In this document: one piece after another, positions 7,647-15,922 of the stretch
How the letters are laid out: each line of letters begins with the position of its first letter
How positions within the stretch are numbered: position 1 is the first letter of the stretch
Assembly: GCA_045541255.1 (NCBI GenBank)
Contig: JAZQIU010000057.1
Location: forward strand, 1 to 54,484
Length of the DNA: 54,484 nucleotides
Direction: 5' to 3'
From: UMGS1124 sp045541255
GTDB lineage: Bacteria > Bacillota_I > Bacilli_A > RF39 > UBA660
Notes under the pieces: model-generated
The model's database searches: none
What the model was told of the DNA's origin: nothing
What the model saw: the letters and a program-made list of their open reading frames with translations, nothing else
Translations under genes and position numbers: made by a program

Positions 7647-7680
7647 AAAAAATCACCTAAATAATTATATTCAGGTGATT
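7647..7680 (-). terminator. Terminator of the cadherin-like gene, containing the RBS of the GDPD gene
   Basis: Minus strand AATCACCT pairs with AGGTGATT, then TTTT and directly ATG. The 3' arm carries AGGTGA, the only Shine-Dalgarno candidate for the GDPD gene. Confidence 0.8.
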
Positions 7681-7684
7681 AATT

Positions 7685-9118
7685 TTAAAAATCTAAATCG
7701 CCAAGTTCTAGTCTTTTTGTTTTCATTAAATCATCTAATGCTTCATCTATATCTTGTTTTGGTTCTTCATGTAATTGTTTTCTAGTTTCAGTTAAGATAT
7801 GTAGATTTGCTGTGTTTTGTTTTTCTATTTCGTTAGTATTCATTAAATCATCTTCTGATGCTTTTTCTAAAACTTCGGTATCATCAGTTTTTATTGAAGT
7901 ACCTTTATTATTTTTGTCGTTTTTATTATTCTTATTATTTTTTTTCTTTTTGAAGATAATTAGGAATGCGACAACTATTAAACCAACTCCTAAAATAGAT
8001 AATAATATAATTAGCCATGTATTATTTTTTTTCTTTTCTACTTTACTTGTATTTATTTCTTCTTGTTCTTCTTCTATTAGTTCTTCTTCTAAATTTTCTT
8101 TTGTAACAATTAAAGTATAAACTTGTTTGCTTTCTCCGTCGCTACTTGTAACAGTTATAGTTATAGTGTTTTCGCCTTCTATTAAATTTTCATTTCCTTT
8201 AATAACTACTGTTGCATTAGGATCTTCAGTCGTTGTTATAATATCTAATTTTTCAATATCTAATCCAACAGTTAATGTATAATCATTTACCATTGAATCA
8301 AATGCAGGACTTAAAGTTGCATCTTTAATTTCTAATCCTGAAAGATATGCTGAACTTGCTGCTACTTCTCCTCTATATATATTTAAAATGTATGTTTTAT
8401 TACTTTTTTTATCTTCACTTGTTACTACAATTGATACTTTGTTTGCTCCAGTTTGTAATGCTATTCTACCTTTTTCAGTTGGATTTGTAACAGAGCATTC
8501 TCCTAAAGGGCATGACATTATCCATGTACAACCTTCTTGAGCGCAAGTTGGTGTAATTGTTAAAGAATTTATTGTATCTTTTATCCCGGTAACATTATAT
8601 TCTTTTATGTCTTTATTAAAAGTTTGATCTAATGTCCCTATTGATATAGATAGTCCTGATAAGTTATTATCTGTATTTAATACTCTTTGAGTTGTCGTGG
8701 TTGTTGTAGTTGATACTGGCTTTAAAGTAAATTCTTTTGTAGCATTTGTAAGACTTACTCCATTACTGTTTCCGTTAATAGTAATGGTTGTTTTTTGGCT
8801 GTCGCTTGTACTATTTTGAATTGTTAATGTTGCGATTGTTGCTTCTCCTGTAATTTGAGTTGTAATTAAGTTATTGCATTTTAAATTTTCACATTTTCCA
8901 TAATTACTTGTTAAAGTATAAGTTAAATCATCATTTGTTTTATCTAATTCTATATTAAGAGTATCTAAAGGTGTTGCATCTGGAGTATACTTTATTTCAT
9001 ATGTTGCAGTATTGTTGTTTGGAGCGCCATTAAAACTTAGTGATGCTGCTTTAGTTATTGTTGGAGATAACATTGTAAAACTTAAAGCAAATAATAAATA
9101 TTTCAAATTCTTTTTCAA
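7685..9118 (-). CDS. Surface-anchored protein with cadherin-like beta-sandwich domains
   Basis: About 477 residues. A signal peptide (KKNLKYLLFALSFTMLS, cleavage near TKA-AS) leads into a cohesin-like beta domain (about 25-130). A Thr-rich linker (seven T) follows, then two cadherin-like beta-sandwich (PF12733-type) repeats beginning NLSGLSISIGTL and YLSGLEIKDATL. After an acidic stretch comes one membrane helix (TWLIILLSILGVGLIVVAFL), a Lys/Asn-rich stop-transfer and a cytoplasmic tail of roughly 85 residues. No LPXTG-type motif precedes the helix. In-frame GTG 9127 is too close to AAGGAT; TTG 9118 fits the spacing and the signal peptide. It probably binds another cell-surface component; the long inner tail is unusual. 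Confidence 0.8.
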   Translation of the reverse strand: MKKNLKYLLFALSFTMLSPTITKAASLSFNGAPNNNTATYEIKYTPDATPLDTLNIELDKTNDDLTYTLTSNYGKCENLKCNNLITTQITGEATIATLTIQNSTSDSQKTTITINGNSNGVSLTNATKEFTLKPVSTTTTTTTQRVLNTDNNLSGLSISIGTLDQTFNKDIKEYNVTGIKDTINSLTITPTCAQEGCTWIMSCPLGECSVTNPTEKGRIALQTGANKVSIVVTSEDKKSNKTYILNIYRGEVAASSAYLSGLEIKDATLSPAFDSMVNDYTLTVGLDIEKLDIITTTEDPNATVVIKGNENLIEGENTITITVTSSDGESKQVYTLIVTKENLEEELIEEEQEEINTSKVEKKKNNTWLIILLSILGVGLIVVAFLIIFKKKKNNKNNKNDKNNKGTSIKTDDTEVLEKASEDDLMNTNEIEKQNTANLHILTETRKQLHEEPKQDIDEALDDLMKTKRLELGDLDF

Positions 9119-9145
9119 AATTAACACATCCTTATTCTAATAATA

Positions 9146-9173
9146 ATTTTATCACAAATAAGAAAAAATACAA
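9146..9173 (-). promoter_or_regulatory. Promoter of the cadherin-like gene
   Basis: Minus strand TTGTAT (9168-9173), 16-bp spacer, TGA-TAAAAT extended -10 (TAAAAT 9146-9151). The -35 box lies in the 3' arm of the hemW terminator. Confidence 0.6.
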
Positions 9174-9194
9174 GATATTTATTTGTCTTATATT
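9160..9194 (-). terminator. Terminator of hemW
   Basis: Minus strand AATATAAGA pairs with TCTTGTATT (one G-U), loop of 10, then TTTTC. Confidence 0.7.
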
Positions 9195-9207
9195 TTGTTA
9201 TTTATTC

Positions 9208-10290
9208 TTATATTAATTTTAATAATATTTCATTCATAATATATAATTTTTCTGGGTTTATGTATATATATCCATCTTTATATATTAAATCTTTATTTTT
9301 AATAAGTGGTTTTATTGGAAAAACATTTTGCATATTAACTTCATATTTGTTAAAGAAATCACTCAAATTTATTCCTTTAATTTTTCTTAAACCCAACATT
9401 AATTCATTTTCTTGTTTTTCTTTAATTCCAACAATTTCTTGTTTAGCAACGAATTCATTCTCTATATATTTATTTATATTTTTTGTATTTTCGTATCTTA
9501 TTCCATCTATATAGCCATGTGCTCCTAATCCAAATCCATAATATTCTTCATTATTCCAATAGTTTAAATTGTGCAGTGATTCATTATTTTTAAGTGAGAA
9601 ATTGCTAACTTCGTAATGTATGTATTTTTTCTTTTTTAATTTATTTCTAATATAATTATACATTTCTAATTCTAGTTCTTCGTCTATAGGAGTAATGTCT
9701 TTTAAACTTAATTTTGTATATTCTTCTAATATTAAAGAATATGTGCTTATATGTTCAGGTTTTAATTTTAATATTAAATCTAAATCTTTTTTTAAGTCTT
9801 TTAGTGTTTCACCTGGTATTCCGTACATTAAGTCTACATTTATATTATTAATTCCTATTCTTCTAATCATTTCAATTTTTTGTTTTACATCGTCAAACGA
9901 TGAGTAACGTTCCATAAATTTCAATTTTTCTTTATTAAATGATTCTATACCAATACTCAATCTATTAACTTTATTTTTCTTTAAAAACATTATTAATTCT
10001 TCTGTTATGTCATTTACATTGCATTCAAATGTAAATTCTTTTAAATTATTAGTTTTTAATATTTGTAATATCTCAAATAATTCTTTTAATTCATTAAAAT
10101 TTAAAGTGCTTGGTGTTCCACCACCTATGTATAATGTGTCTAGTTCTTCATCGTTATATCTATCTTTTATTTCTTCTCTTAAAGCTGCTAAATAATTTTT
10201 TACATTGGTTTCATTGTATAATTGTTTGCAAAAATCGCAATAACTACATATTGATTTACAAAAAGGTATATGTATATAAACTGAATTCAT
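9208..10290 (-). CDS. hemW: Radical SAM heme chaperone HemW
   Basis: 360 residues; close to the usual 375-390. The radical SAM cluster motif is C11-x3-C15-x2-C18, followed by D19-F20-C21, and GGGTPS supports SAM binding. The family blocks NRLSIGIESF and NVDLMYGIPGET follow. HemW was long annotated as oxygen-independent coproporphyrinogen oxidase, but proteins with this short N-terminus bind heme and lack the HemN substrate-specific residues, so a heme chaperone role is preferred. No heme biosynthesis gene is nearby. In-frame GTG 10299 is rejected because GGGTG is spaced for ATG 10290. It lies downstream of the HerA unit, separated by a terminator. Confidence 0.88.
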   Translation of the reverse strand: MNSVYIHIPFCKSICSYCDFCKQLYNETNVKNYLAALREEIKDRYNDEELDTLYIGGGTPSTLNFNELKELFEILQILKTNNLKEFTFECNVNDITEELIMFLKKNKVNRLSIGIESFNKEKLKFMERYSSFDDVKQKIEMIRRIGINNINVDLMYGIPGETLKDLKKDLDLILKLKPEHISTYSLILEEYTKLSLKDITPIDEELELEMYNYIRNKLKKKKYIHYEVSNFSLKNNESLHNLNYWNNEEYYGFGLGAHGYIDGIRYENTKNINKYIENEFVAKQEIVGIKEKQENELMLGLRKIKGINLSDFFNKYEVNMQNVFPIKPLIKNKDLIYKDGYIYINPEKLYIMNEILLKLI

Positions 10291-10322
10291 GTTTGTCACC
10301 CTAATAAAAGTATATCAAAAAA

Positions 10323-10360
10323 ACAAAAAAAATACAGCAAAATATTATTTGTCTGTATTT
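10323..10360 (-). terminator. Terminator of the pdp-NUDIX-HerA unit
   Basis: Minus strand AAATACAG pairs with CTGTATTT around a 15-base loop, followed by a long T-run (T8-G-T7). It begins right at the HerA stop codon. Confidence 0.85.
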
Positions 10361-12123
10361 TAACTATTATTTCCTTTCCATCTACCTACTATATCACAGT
10401 TAGAACTATATGGCGTAGGATCTGGCATATCCATCTTTATAAGTAGTGGTATTTTAAATGCATTTCCAAATGCTACCAGGGTTCCAGCTTGTAGTGAATT
10501 TAATTTATCTATTACATCACCACTAATATTTGGTAACATTTTTTCTATATATTCTAAATCTTTTGGATGAGTCATTTTTAATATTAAGAAATTACTCATT
10601 TGTGATACAACTGTGTCACTTATTTCTACAGGTCTTTGAGTTATTAAGTCAAGTATAACACCATATTTTCTACCTTCTTTAGCAATACGTTCAAATATGT
10701 TATATCCTAATAAGAAAACATCATTATCTTTTACAACATATCTATGAGCTTCTTCTATAAATAAGTGGAATGGTATACTTGCTCTATCAGTTCTAGATTT
10801 AGCAAAATCAAATAACATTTTAGATAATATTTTAACTATGACTTTTGCTAAATTATCATCAACACCTTCTAAATTAACATTGATTATTTGGCTGCGTTTA
10901 TTATTGTTCATTATTAAAGTTGATATATATGTTTCTAAATTTGTATATTCTGTAGCGTTAAAGAAAACATTATTTGAACTGTTCATTAATGAATTCAATC
11001 TAACCTTTAGAATTACAGCTGAGTCTTGAATTGTTTTATTTTCTTGGAAACCTTCACCTATAAGAGTGAAATTTAATGCATTTGCTAAATCATTTAAAGT
11101 AAAGAATGCTTGATCAGGAATTATTATGCTACTTTCTAAATTGTCATCTATAAATTTATTTATATATTCATTTAATAAAACACTTTCTCCAAATTCACCA
11201 TTTCTGTCTATACCAAAACATTCGCTAAATATTCTAGTATATCCTACTCCTTGTAATTCAGCTTTTAAATTAAATTCATCTGTACTACAACTAGTAACTA
11301 TAGAAAATATATCGGCTTTTTTTGCTGTTGAACTTTGATTAGAGAAAAATATATTCATTATTGCTTTAGCAATTAAATGATTTTTTAATTTTTTAGCATT
11401 ATCATCATTTCTAGAAAAGATTCTAACTAATTTATACATTCTTTCAATTATAGTTATTTGATTGTGGTCTGTAGCTTGTAATAGTAATGCTATATCATCT
11501 ACTGATAATAAATATATCGGTATTACTAGCTTTCCGTCTGTTTCATCTACTGGATTAGTAGTTAAGAATTTATATTGATAATTTGGATTAATTTCTGATA
11601 AACTTTTAAATGCATTTTTATATTCGCCATATGCATCGAAGAAGAATAAATTTGCATTATAAGTTAAGAAATTTTTATTTAAAAATATATTTTGTATTAT
11701 TCTTGCTACACTACAACTTTTACCAGAACCAGAATTACCAATAATTGATAAATGATTTGAGAAAATGTCATTAATGCTAACATATATATTTTTGCTAGGA
11801 TATATTGGGCTTTTGCCTAAATAAATACTTGCTTCGTTGTTGTTGCCTAAAATAATATTTAATTCATTTTCTTCTATTATTCTTACTGTACTAGATAATG
11901 AAGGTTTTTTTATAGTTCCTGCAATAAATTTTTCTCCTATAAATTGTCCTTTTAAATCTATATGAATAGTATCAGTTAAAATTGTTCTAACTTCACCCAA
12001 TAATTTTGTATCATTATCTATAAATACTACATGTAAATTCATTAGATTTGGTATTATTTCTGCATTTTTATTTATTTCTACCTCAACAGTAGAATCAGTT
12101 ATATTTAATATTTTTCCAAACAT
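10360..12123 (-). CDS. HerA-like FtsK-superfamily DNA translocase (HAS barrel plus DUF87 ATPase)
   Basis: 587 residues. The N-terminal about 95 residues are beta-rich with alternating V/I (SSTVRIIEENELNIILG), matching a HAS-barrel. Walker A is GNSGSGKS at 129-136, and Walker B is FHLFIEEAH. A later RKYG..LDLITQRP block is the HerA/VirB4 sensor and arginine region. HerA forms hexamers that pump DNA and usually partners the NurA nuclease; no NurA, SIR2 or other nuclease gene is adjacent. It is the last gene after a phosphorylase and a NUDIX gene, 4 bases downstream of the latter. ATG 12123 is preferred over GTG 12135 because AAGGG abuts the GTG. The role is uncertain: DNA repair or plasmid/chromosome processing. 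Confidence 0.82.
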   Translation of the reverse strand: MFGKILNITDSTVEVEINKNAEIIPNLMNLHVVFIDNDTKLLGEVRTILTDTIHIDLKGQFIGEKFIAGTIKKPSLSSTVRIIEENELNIILGNNNEASIYLGKSPIYPSKNIYVSINDIFSNHLSIIGNSGSGKSCSVARIIQNIFLNKNFLTYNANLFFFDAYGEYKNAFKSLSEINPNYQYKFLTTNPVDETDGKLVIPIYLLSVDDIALLLQATDHNQITIIERMYKLVRIFSRNDDNAKKLKNHLIAKAIMNIFFSNQSSTAKKADIFSIVTSCSTDEFNLKAELQGVGYTRIFSECFGIDRNGEFGESVLLNEYINKFIDDNLESSIIIPDQAFFTLNDLANALNFTLIGEGFQENKTIQDSAVILKVRLNSLMNSSNNVFFNATEYTNLETYISTLIMNNNKRSQIINVNLEGVDDNLAKVIVKILSKMLFDFAKSRTDRASIPFHLFIEEAHRYVVKDNDVFLLGYNIFERIAKEGRKYGVILDLITQRPVEISDTVVSQMSNFLILKMTHPKDLEYIEKMLPNISGDVIDKLNSLQAGTLVAFGNAFKIPLLIKMDMPDPTPYSSNCDIVGRWKGNNS

Positions 12124-12127
12124 ATTA

Positions 12128-12595
12128 CTATTCACCCTTTATACTTTCGTTTTTTAAAGTGTATATTTTATTATTTTTGTAATTATTAATTATTTTTTGT
12201 GAAGGTTCACATAAATTTTGTGGTAAATGATTTATATTGAAATAGTTATAATCGACATGTTCTTCGGTTTTCCCTAAATTAATTTCACCATAAACACTAC
12301 GAGCTACAACACCGATAGTTACGAAATGTGCATATTCATTTATATCATCTGCTAGTGAAATTATTTCTAAATCATCTATTGTTAAATTTGTTTCTTCTTT
12401 TACTTTTCTTTTAGCAGCTTCTAATATAGTTTCTCCATATTTTATTTTTCCGGCAGGAAGTGTCCAAGTACCTTCTAATCTCATATCACTATCTGCCTTA
12501 TTTTTATCACTATTTCGTAAAATTAGTAAAATGTCGTTGTTATTATTGAAAATAATTATTCCTAAACCAACGCCTGGCATATTAGTTTTGCTCAT
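12128..12595 (-). CDS. NUDIX hydrolase
   Basis: 155 residues, one NUDIX domain, likely a cytoplasmic (d)NTP or nucleoside-diphosphate-sugar pyrophosphatase. The NUDIX box GKIKYGETILEAAKRKVKEE fits G-x5-E-x7-R, but the Glu normally following Arg is Lys (RKVKEE instead of REVxEE), and the Gly of EExG is Asn (EETNL). The last two Glu, which bind metal, are kept. The N-terminal GVGLGIIIFNNNNDILLILR and LEGTWTLPAGK strands are typical. Start ATG 12595 fits AAGGTG; the in-frame GTG 12604 does not. It sits between the phosphorylase gene (28 bases) and HerA (4 bases), so the three are probably co-transcribed. Confidence 0.88.
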   Translation of the reverse strand: MSKTNMPGVGLGIIIFNNNNDILLILRNSDKNKADSDMRLEGTWTLPAGKIKYGETILEAAKRKVKEETNLTIDDLEIISLADDINEYAHFVTIGVVARSVYGEINLGKTEEHVDYNYFNINHLPQNLCEPSQKIINNYKNNKIYTLKNESIKGE

Positions 12596-12623
12596 TATTA
12601 TCACCTTTTTAATTATAACATAA

Positions 12624-13850
12624 CTATTCTACTTCAAAACAATTAATATCTTCAGTTGACAGTTTTATATTTTTATTTGTATATATTGCTGCTAGAATAT
12701 CACCTTTTTTTATATTATCTCCTATTTCTTTATAAAGCTTAACTCCTGCTGAATAATCAATTGTTTCTTTATCATTTATTTTTCCTGCACCTAATTTAAG
12801 AGCTAATTCCCCTATTTTTAGTGCATTGATATCTTTTAAAATTCCACTTTTCTCTGATTTAATCACTTTTATTTTTGCATTTATTTTCAAATTATTTATA
12901 TCTCCACCTTGATTAGATACAAATTCTAAGAATTTTTTGTATGCCTTTCCTGTAGAAAGAGATAAATCAACCATTTCTTCAGCTTCTTTAATTGTTACTT
13001 TTTTAGCTAATGAAATAAGAATACTTGCGATTTCTTTAGATGTTTGATATAGTTTTGTTTTTTCTCCATAAAGTACTTTCATTGCTTCTTCAACTTCTAA
13101 TGCATTTCCTATACTATTTGATAGTGGAATATTCATATCACTTATAATTGTTACAACTTTTTTGTTATATTTTTTACCTATTTCTTTCATCCAAGTACTT
13201 ATTAAATTGGCGTCTTTTTTAGTTTTTATTAAAGCACCGCATCCAACTTTTATATCAATTAAAATTATATCTGCACCACTTGCAATTTTTTTAGACATTA
13301 TACTTGAAGTTATTAATGGTAAAGATTCTGCAGTACCTGAATTATTTCTTAAATTGTATATTATCTTATCTAGAGGTACTAGATTTTTTGTTTGAGCACA
13401 ATCGACAAAACCAATATTTTTAACAGCTCTTATAAATTCTTTTTTATTTAAATTAACATTAAATTTTGGAATACTTTCTAATTTGTCTATTGTTCCACCA
13501 GTTATGCCTAAGCCTCTGCCGCTTATTTTAGCCATTTTAACTCCACATGATGCAACTATTGGTCCAACTACTAATGTAGTAGAATCTCCTATTCCACCAG
13601 TTGAATGTTTATCTACAATGATTTCTCCTATTTCAGATAAATCGTATACTTCTCCACTTTTTATAAAAATGTCGGTTAAATTTATGGTTTCTTCTAAGGT
13701 CATACCATTAATAACAATTGCCATTAAAAGACTGCTCATTTGATAATCTTCATGTTTTTTATTTAAATATCCAGTAAAAGCATAATCTAATTCTTCGTAT
13801 GTTAAAGCTTTACCTAATCTTTTTTTATTAATAATATCAATAATTGTCAT
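12624..13850 (-). CDS. pdp: Pyrimidine-nucleoside phosphorylase
   Basis: 408 residues, thymidine/pyrimidine-nucleoside phosphorylase family. It cleaves uridine, thymidine or deoxyuridine with phosphate to base plus (deoxy)ribose-1-phosphate, the substrate of DeoB. The signatures are STGGIGDSTTLVVGPIVA (phosphate loop), SGRGLGITGGTIDKLESIP (family motif) and the hinge NLRNNSGTAESLPLI, where most family members have DVR..VxSxxL. Length is about 25 residues below Bacillus Pdp (433), mostly at the C-terminus. The start ATG 13850 has GAGGG six bases upstream; an upstream extension to 13886 lacks a site. It leads a unit with NUDIX and HerA genes. Confidence 0.93.
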   Translation of the reverse strand: MTIIDIINKKRLGKALTYEELDYAFTGYLNKKHEDYQMSSLLMAIVINGMTLEETINLTDIFIKSGEVYDLSEIGEIIVDKHSTGGIGDSTTLVVGPIVASCGVKMAKISGRGLGITGGTIDKLESIPKFNVNLNKKEFIRAVKNIGFVDCAQTKNLVPLDKIIYNLRNNSGTAESLPLITSSIMSKKIASGADIILIDIKVGCGALIKTKKDANLISTWMKEIGKKYNKKVVTIISDMNIPLSNSIGNALEVEEAMKVLYGEKTKLYQTSKEIASILISLAKKVTIKEAEEMVDLSLSTGKAYKKFLEFVSNQGGDINNLKINAKIKVIKSEKSGILKDINALKIGELALKLGAGKINDKETIDYSAGVKLYKEIGDNIKKGDILAAIYTNKNIKLSTEDINCFEVE

Positions 13851-13901
13851 TATATACCCTCTATTCTTATAAGATAATCTTAGCATAATTTTTAAAAAAT
13901 A

Positions 13902-13930
13902 TAAATAAAAAATAACCCATTGGGTTATTT
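13902..13930 (-). terminator. Terminator of rpsB-tsf
   Basis: Minus strand AAATAACCC, loop AAT, GGGTTATTT, then T-rich. It overlaps the tsf stop codon. Confidence 0.9.
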
Positions 13931-14794
13931 AATTTGACTCATAACTTCTTCTGCAAAATTTTCTTCACGTTTTTGCATACCTTCACCAACTTCAAAACGT
14001 GTCATAGATAATACAGTTCCTCCGTTATTTTTAACATAAGTTTGTACATCTATATCTCCATCTTTAATGAATGCTTGGTTTAGTAAGCAAACTTCTTTAT
14101 AGAATTTTTTAATTCTTCCAGCAACCATTTTTTCAGCTATTTCAGCAGGTTTTCCTTCTTCCATAGCTTGAGTTTTAAATACTTCGCTTTCACGAGCAAC
14201 AACATCACTAGGAACATCGCTTTCGCTTAAATATTGTGGTTTCATAGCAGCTGCTTGCATAGATACTTCTCTAGCAACTTCTTCATTTGCTCCTTCAACA
14301 ACAGTTAAAACAGCAATTTTTCCACCCATATGTAAATATGAACCAAATACTTCATTATCAGCTTTAGTTACTAATTCAAATCTTCTTAGAGATAATTTTT
14401 CTCCAATTTTAGCAGTTTTTGCAATAATTAAATCATTAATAGTTCCTTCTTCACATGGAAGCGCAAGAACATCTTCTAAAGTTGCAGCATCACTATTTAA
14501 AATAGCATTTCCGATAGTGTCTATCATTCCAGTAAATTCTTCGTTTTTACTAACGAAATCTGTTTCACTATTTACTTCAAGGATTGCAGCTTTATTTCCT
14601 TCAACGTAAATATTTGCTAAACCTTCAGCAGCTATACGACTTGCTTTTTTAGCGCTTTTAGCAATACCTTTTTCTCTTAACCAATCAACTGCTGCTTCGA
14701 TGTCTCCATTAGTTTCAGCTAATGCTTTTTTACAATCCATCATTCCAGCACCAGTCATATTTCTTAATTCACTAACTTGTTTTGCAGTAATCAT
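13925..14794 (-). CDS. tsf: Elongation factor Ts
   Basis: 289 residues, normal for bacterial EF-Ts, the guanine-nucleotide exchange factor of EF-Tu. The N-terminal UBA-like domain carries the signature LRNMTGAGMMDCKKAL. The core includes LEVNSETDFVSKNEEF, which holds the TDFV contact to EF-Tu. The C-terminal dimerisation/core repeat ends EEVMSQIK. AAAGGAG precedes ATG 14794. It lies 22 bases downstream of rpsB, the universal arrangement. Confidence 0.97.
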   Translation of the reverse strand: MITAKQVSELRNMTGAGMMDCKKALAETNGDIEAAVDWLREKGIAKSAKKASRIAAEGLANIYVEGNKAAILEVNSETDFVSKNEEFTGMIDTIGNAILNSDAATLEDVLALPCEEGTINDLIIAKTAKIGEKLSLRRFELVTKADNEVFGSYLHMGGKIAVLTVVEGANEEVAREVSMQAAAMKPQYLSESDVPSDVVARESEVFKTQAMEEGKPAEIAEKMVAGRIKKFYKEVCLLNQAFIKDGDIDVQTYVKNNGGTVLSMTRFEVGEGMQKREENFAEEVMSQIK

Positions 14795-14816
14795 ATAAAA
14801 TCTCCTTTAATTCTAA

Positions 14817-15743
14817 TTATTTATTTAAAACACTTATTAATTCATCTTTTTTCATTGAAGTATAACCAGTTATACCAGCACTTTTTGCCATTGCTTTTAA
14901 TTCAGCAACTGTTTTTTTAGATAAATCTTCAGTTTCTTTAGTTTCTACTTTTTCAACTTTTGTTTCTTCTACTTTTACTTCTTTTGGAGCAACTGTTTTT
15001 TCTTCAGTTTCTTTTTTTGCTGCTTTTTTAGGTTCTTCTTCACTAACATAATCAACGATTTCTAAACCTTTAGCTTCACAAATAGCATTATTTAATACTC
15101 CTAAAACAACCTTAACAGCTCTAACCGCATCATCATTACCAGGAATAACAAAATCAACATCATCTGGATCACAGTTAGTATCAACGATACCAAATACTGG
15201 AATATTTAATTTTCTTGCTTCTCTAATTGCATTAATTTCTTTTTTAGGATCAACAATAATTAAAGCGTTTGGAAGTCTATCCATATTTCTAATTCCACAT
15301 AAAACTTTATTTAATTTTTCGTATTCTTTCTTTAACCCAATAACTTCTTTTTTAGGTAATAAGTCGAATGAACCATCTTGTTCCATTTTTTCTATTTCTT
15401 CTAAACGTTTAACACGTCTTCTAATAGTACGGAAATTAGTTAATGTTCCACCTAACCATCTTTCAGTTACATAGAAACTTTCACTACGAGTAGCTTCTTC
15501 AACACATACTTCGCTAGCTTGTTTTTTAGTTCCAGCAAATAAGAATTTTCCTCCGTTTTCAGCAATTTTTTTAATTTCTGCATATGCTTTTTCCATACAT
15601 TCTACAGTTTTTTCAAGATTGATTATATAAATATCATCTCTTGAAGTAAAGATGTATTCCTTCATTTTTGGATTCCATCTTTTTGTTTGATGTCCAAATT
15701 GAACACCTGCTTCTAATAAATTATTCATAGAAACAACAGCCAT
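14817..15743 (-). CDS. rpsB: 30S ribosomal protein uS2 with a Rho-N/SAP-like C-terminal extension
   Basis: 308 residues against about 230-255 for a usual S2. Residues 1-225 are the normal S2 fold (LLEAGVQFGHQTKRWNPKM, VTERWLGGTLTNFRTI, PVFGIVDTNCDPDDVD). After VDYVSEEEP a low-complexity Lys/Glu/Val linker of about 45 residues runs to a compact helical module (LSKKTVAELKAMAKSAGI, then TGYTSMKKDELISVLNK). That module has the pattern of Rho N-terminal/SAP-HeH nucleic-acid-binding domains. AAGGAAG precedes ATG 15743; the longer frame upstream lacks an RBS and starts before the S2 fold. tsf follows. The extension may add RNA binding near the mRNA exit of the 30S. Confidence 0.95.
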   Translation of the reverse strand: MAVVSMNNLLEAGVQFGHQTKRWNPKMKEYIFTSRDDIYIINLEKTVECMEKAYAEIKKIAENGGKFLFAGTKKQASEVCVEEATRSESFYVTERWLGGTLTNFRTIRRRVKRLEEIEKMEQDGSFDLLPKKEVIGLKKEYEKLNKVLCGIRNMDRLPNALIIVDPKKEINAIREARKLNIPVFGIVDTNCDPDDVDFVIPGNDDAVRAVKVVLGVLNNAICEAKGLEIVDYVSEEEPKKAAKKETEEKTVAPKEVKVEETKVEKVETKETEDLSKKTVAELKAMAKSAGITGYTSMKKDELISVLNK

Positions 15744-15856
15744 AATTTCACTCTTCCTTTCGTTCTTCTTCCATTTACCTCTTCTCATCTCTCCAACAAT
15801 AGCCACTAGGTTTAATGATCAGTAAATGTGTATATTTGGTTTTTGAAACCATAGAT

Positions 15857-15885
15857 ATTTTAACAAATATTATTGATTTTTTCAA
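15857..15885 (-). promoter_or_regulatory. Promoter of rpsB-tsf
   Basis: Minus strand TTGAAA (15880-15885), 17-bp spacer, TAAAAT (15857-15862). The leader to the rpsB ATG is about 105 bases and contains GGTTTCAAAAACC, room for S2 autoregulation. Confidence 0.75.
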
Positions 15886-15922
15886 CAAAAAATTCAAAGA
15901 AATATTACTAATTCTTTGAATT
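15886..15922 (-). terminator. Terminator of the 116-residue orphan gene
   Basis: Minus strand AATTCAAAGAA pairs with TTCTTTGAATT (11 bp) and runs into TTTTG, one base before the -35 box of the rpsB promoter. Confidence 0.85.

Noticed and set aside
7685..9118. LPXTG-type cell-wall anchor in the cadherin-like protein
   Set aside because: No LPXTG-like motif precedes the helix, and a long tail follows it.
9208..10290. Oxygen-independent coproporphyrinogen oxidase HemN
   Set aside because: The short N-terminus and C-x3-C-x2-C-D-F-C pattern fit HemW; no other heme genes are nearby.
10360..13850. HerA-based antiphage system
   Set aside because: No effector or nuclease gene is adjacent, and the neighbours are nucleotide-metabolism genes; the known HerA defence pairs are not matched.
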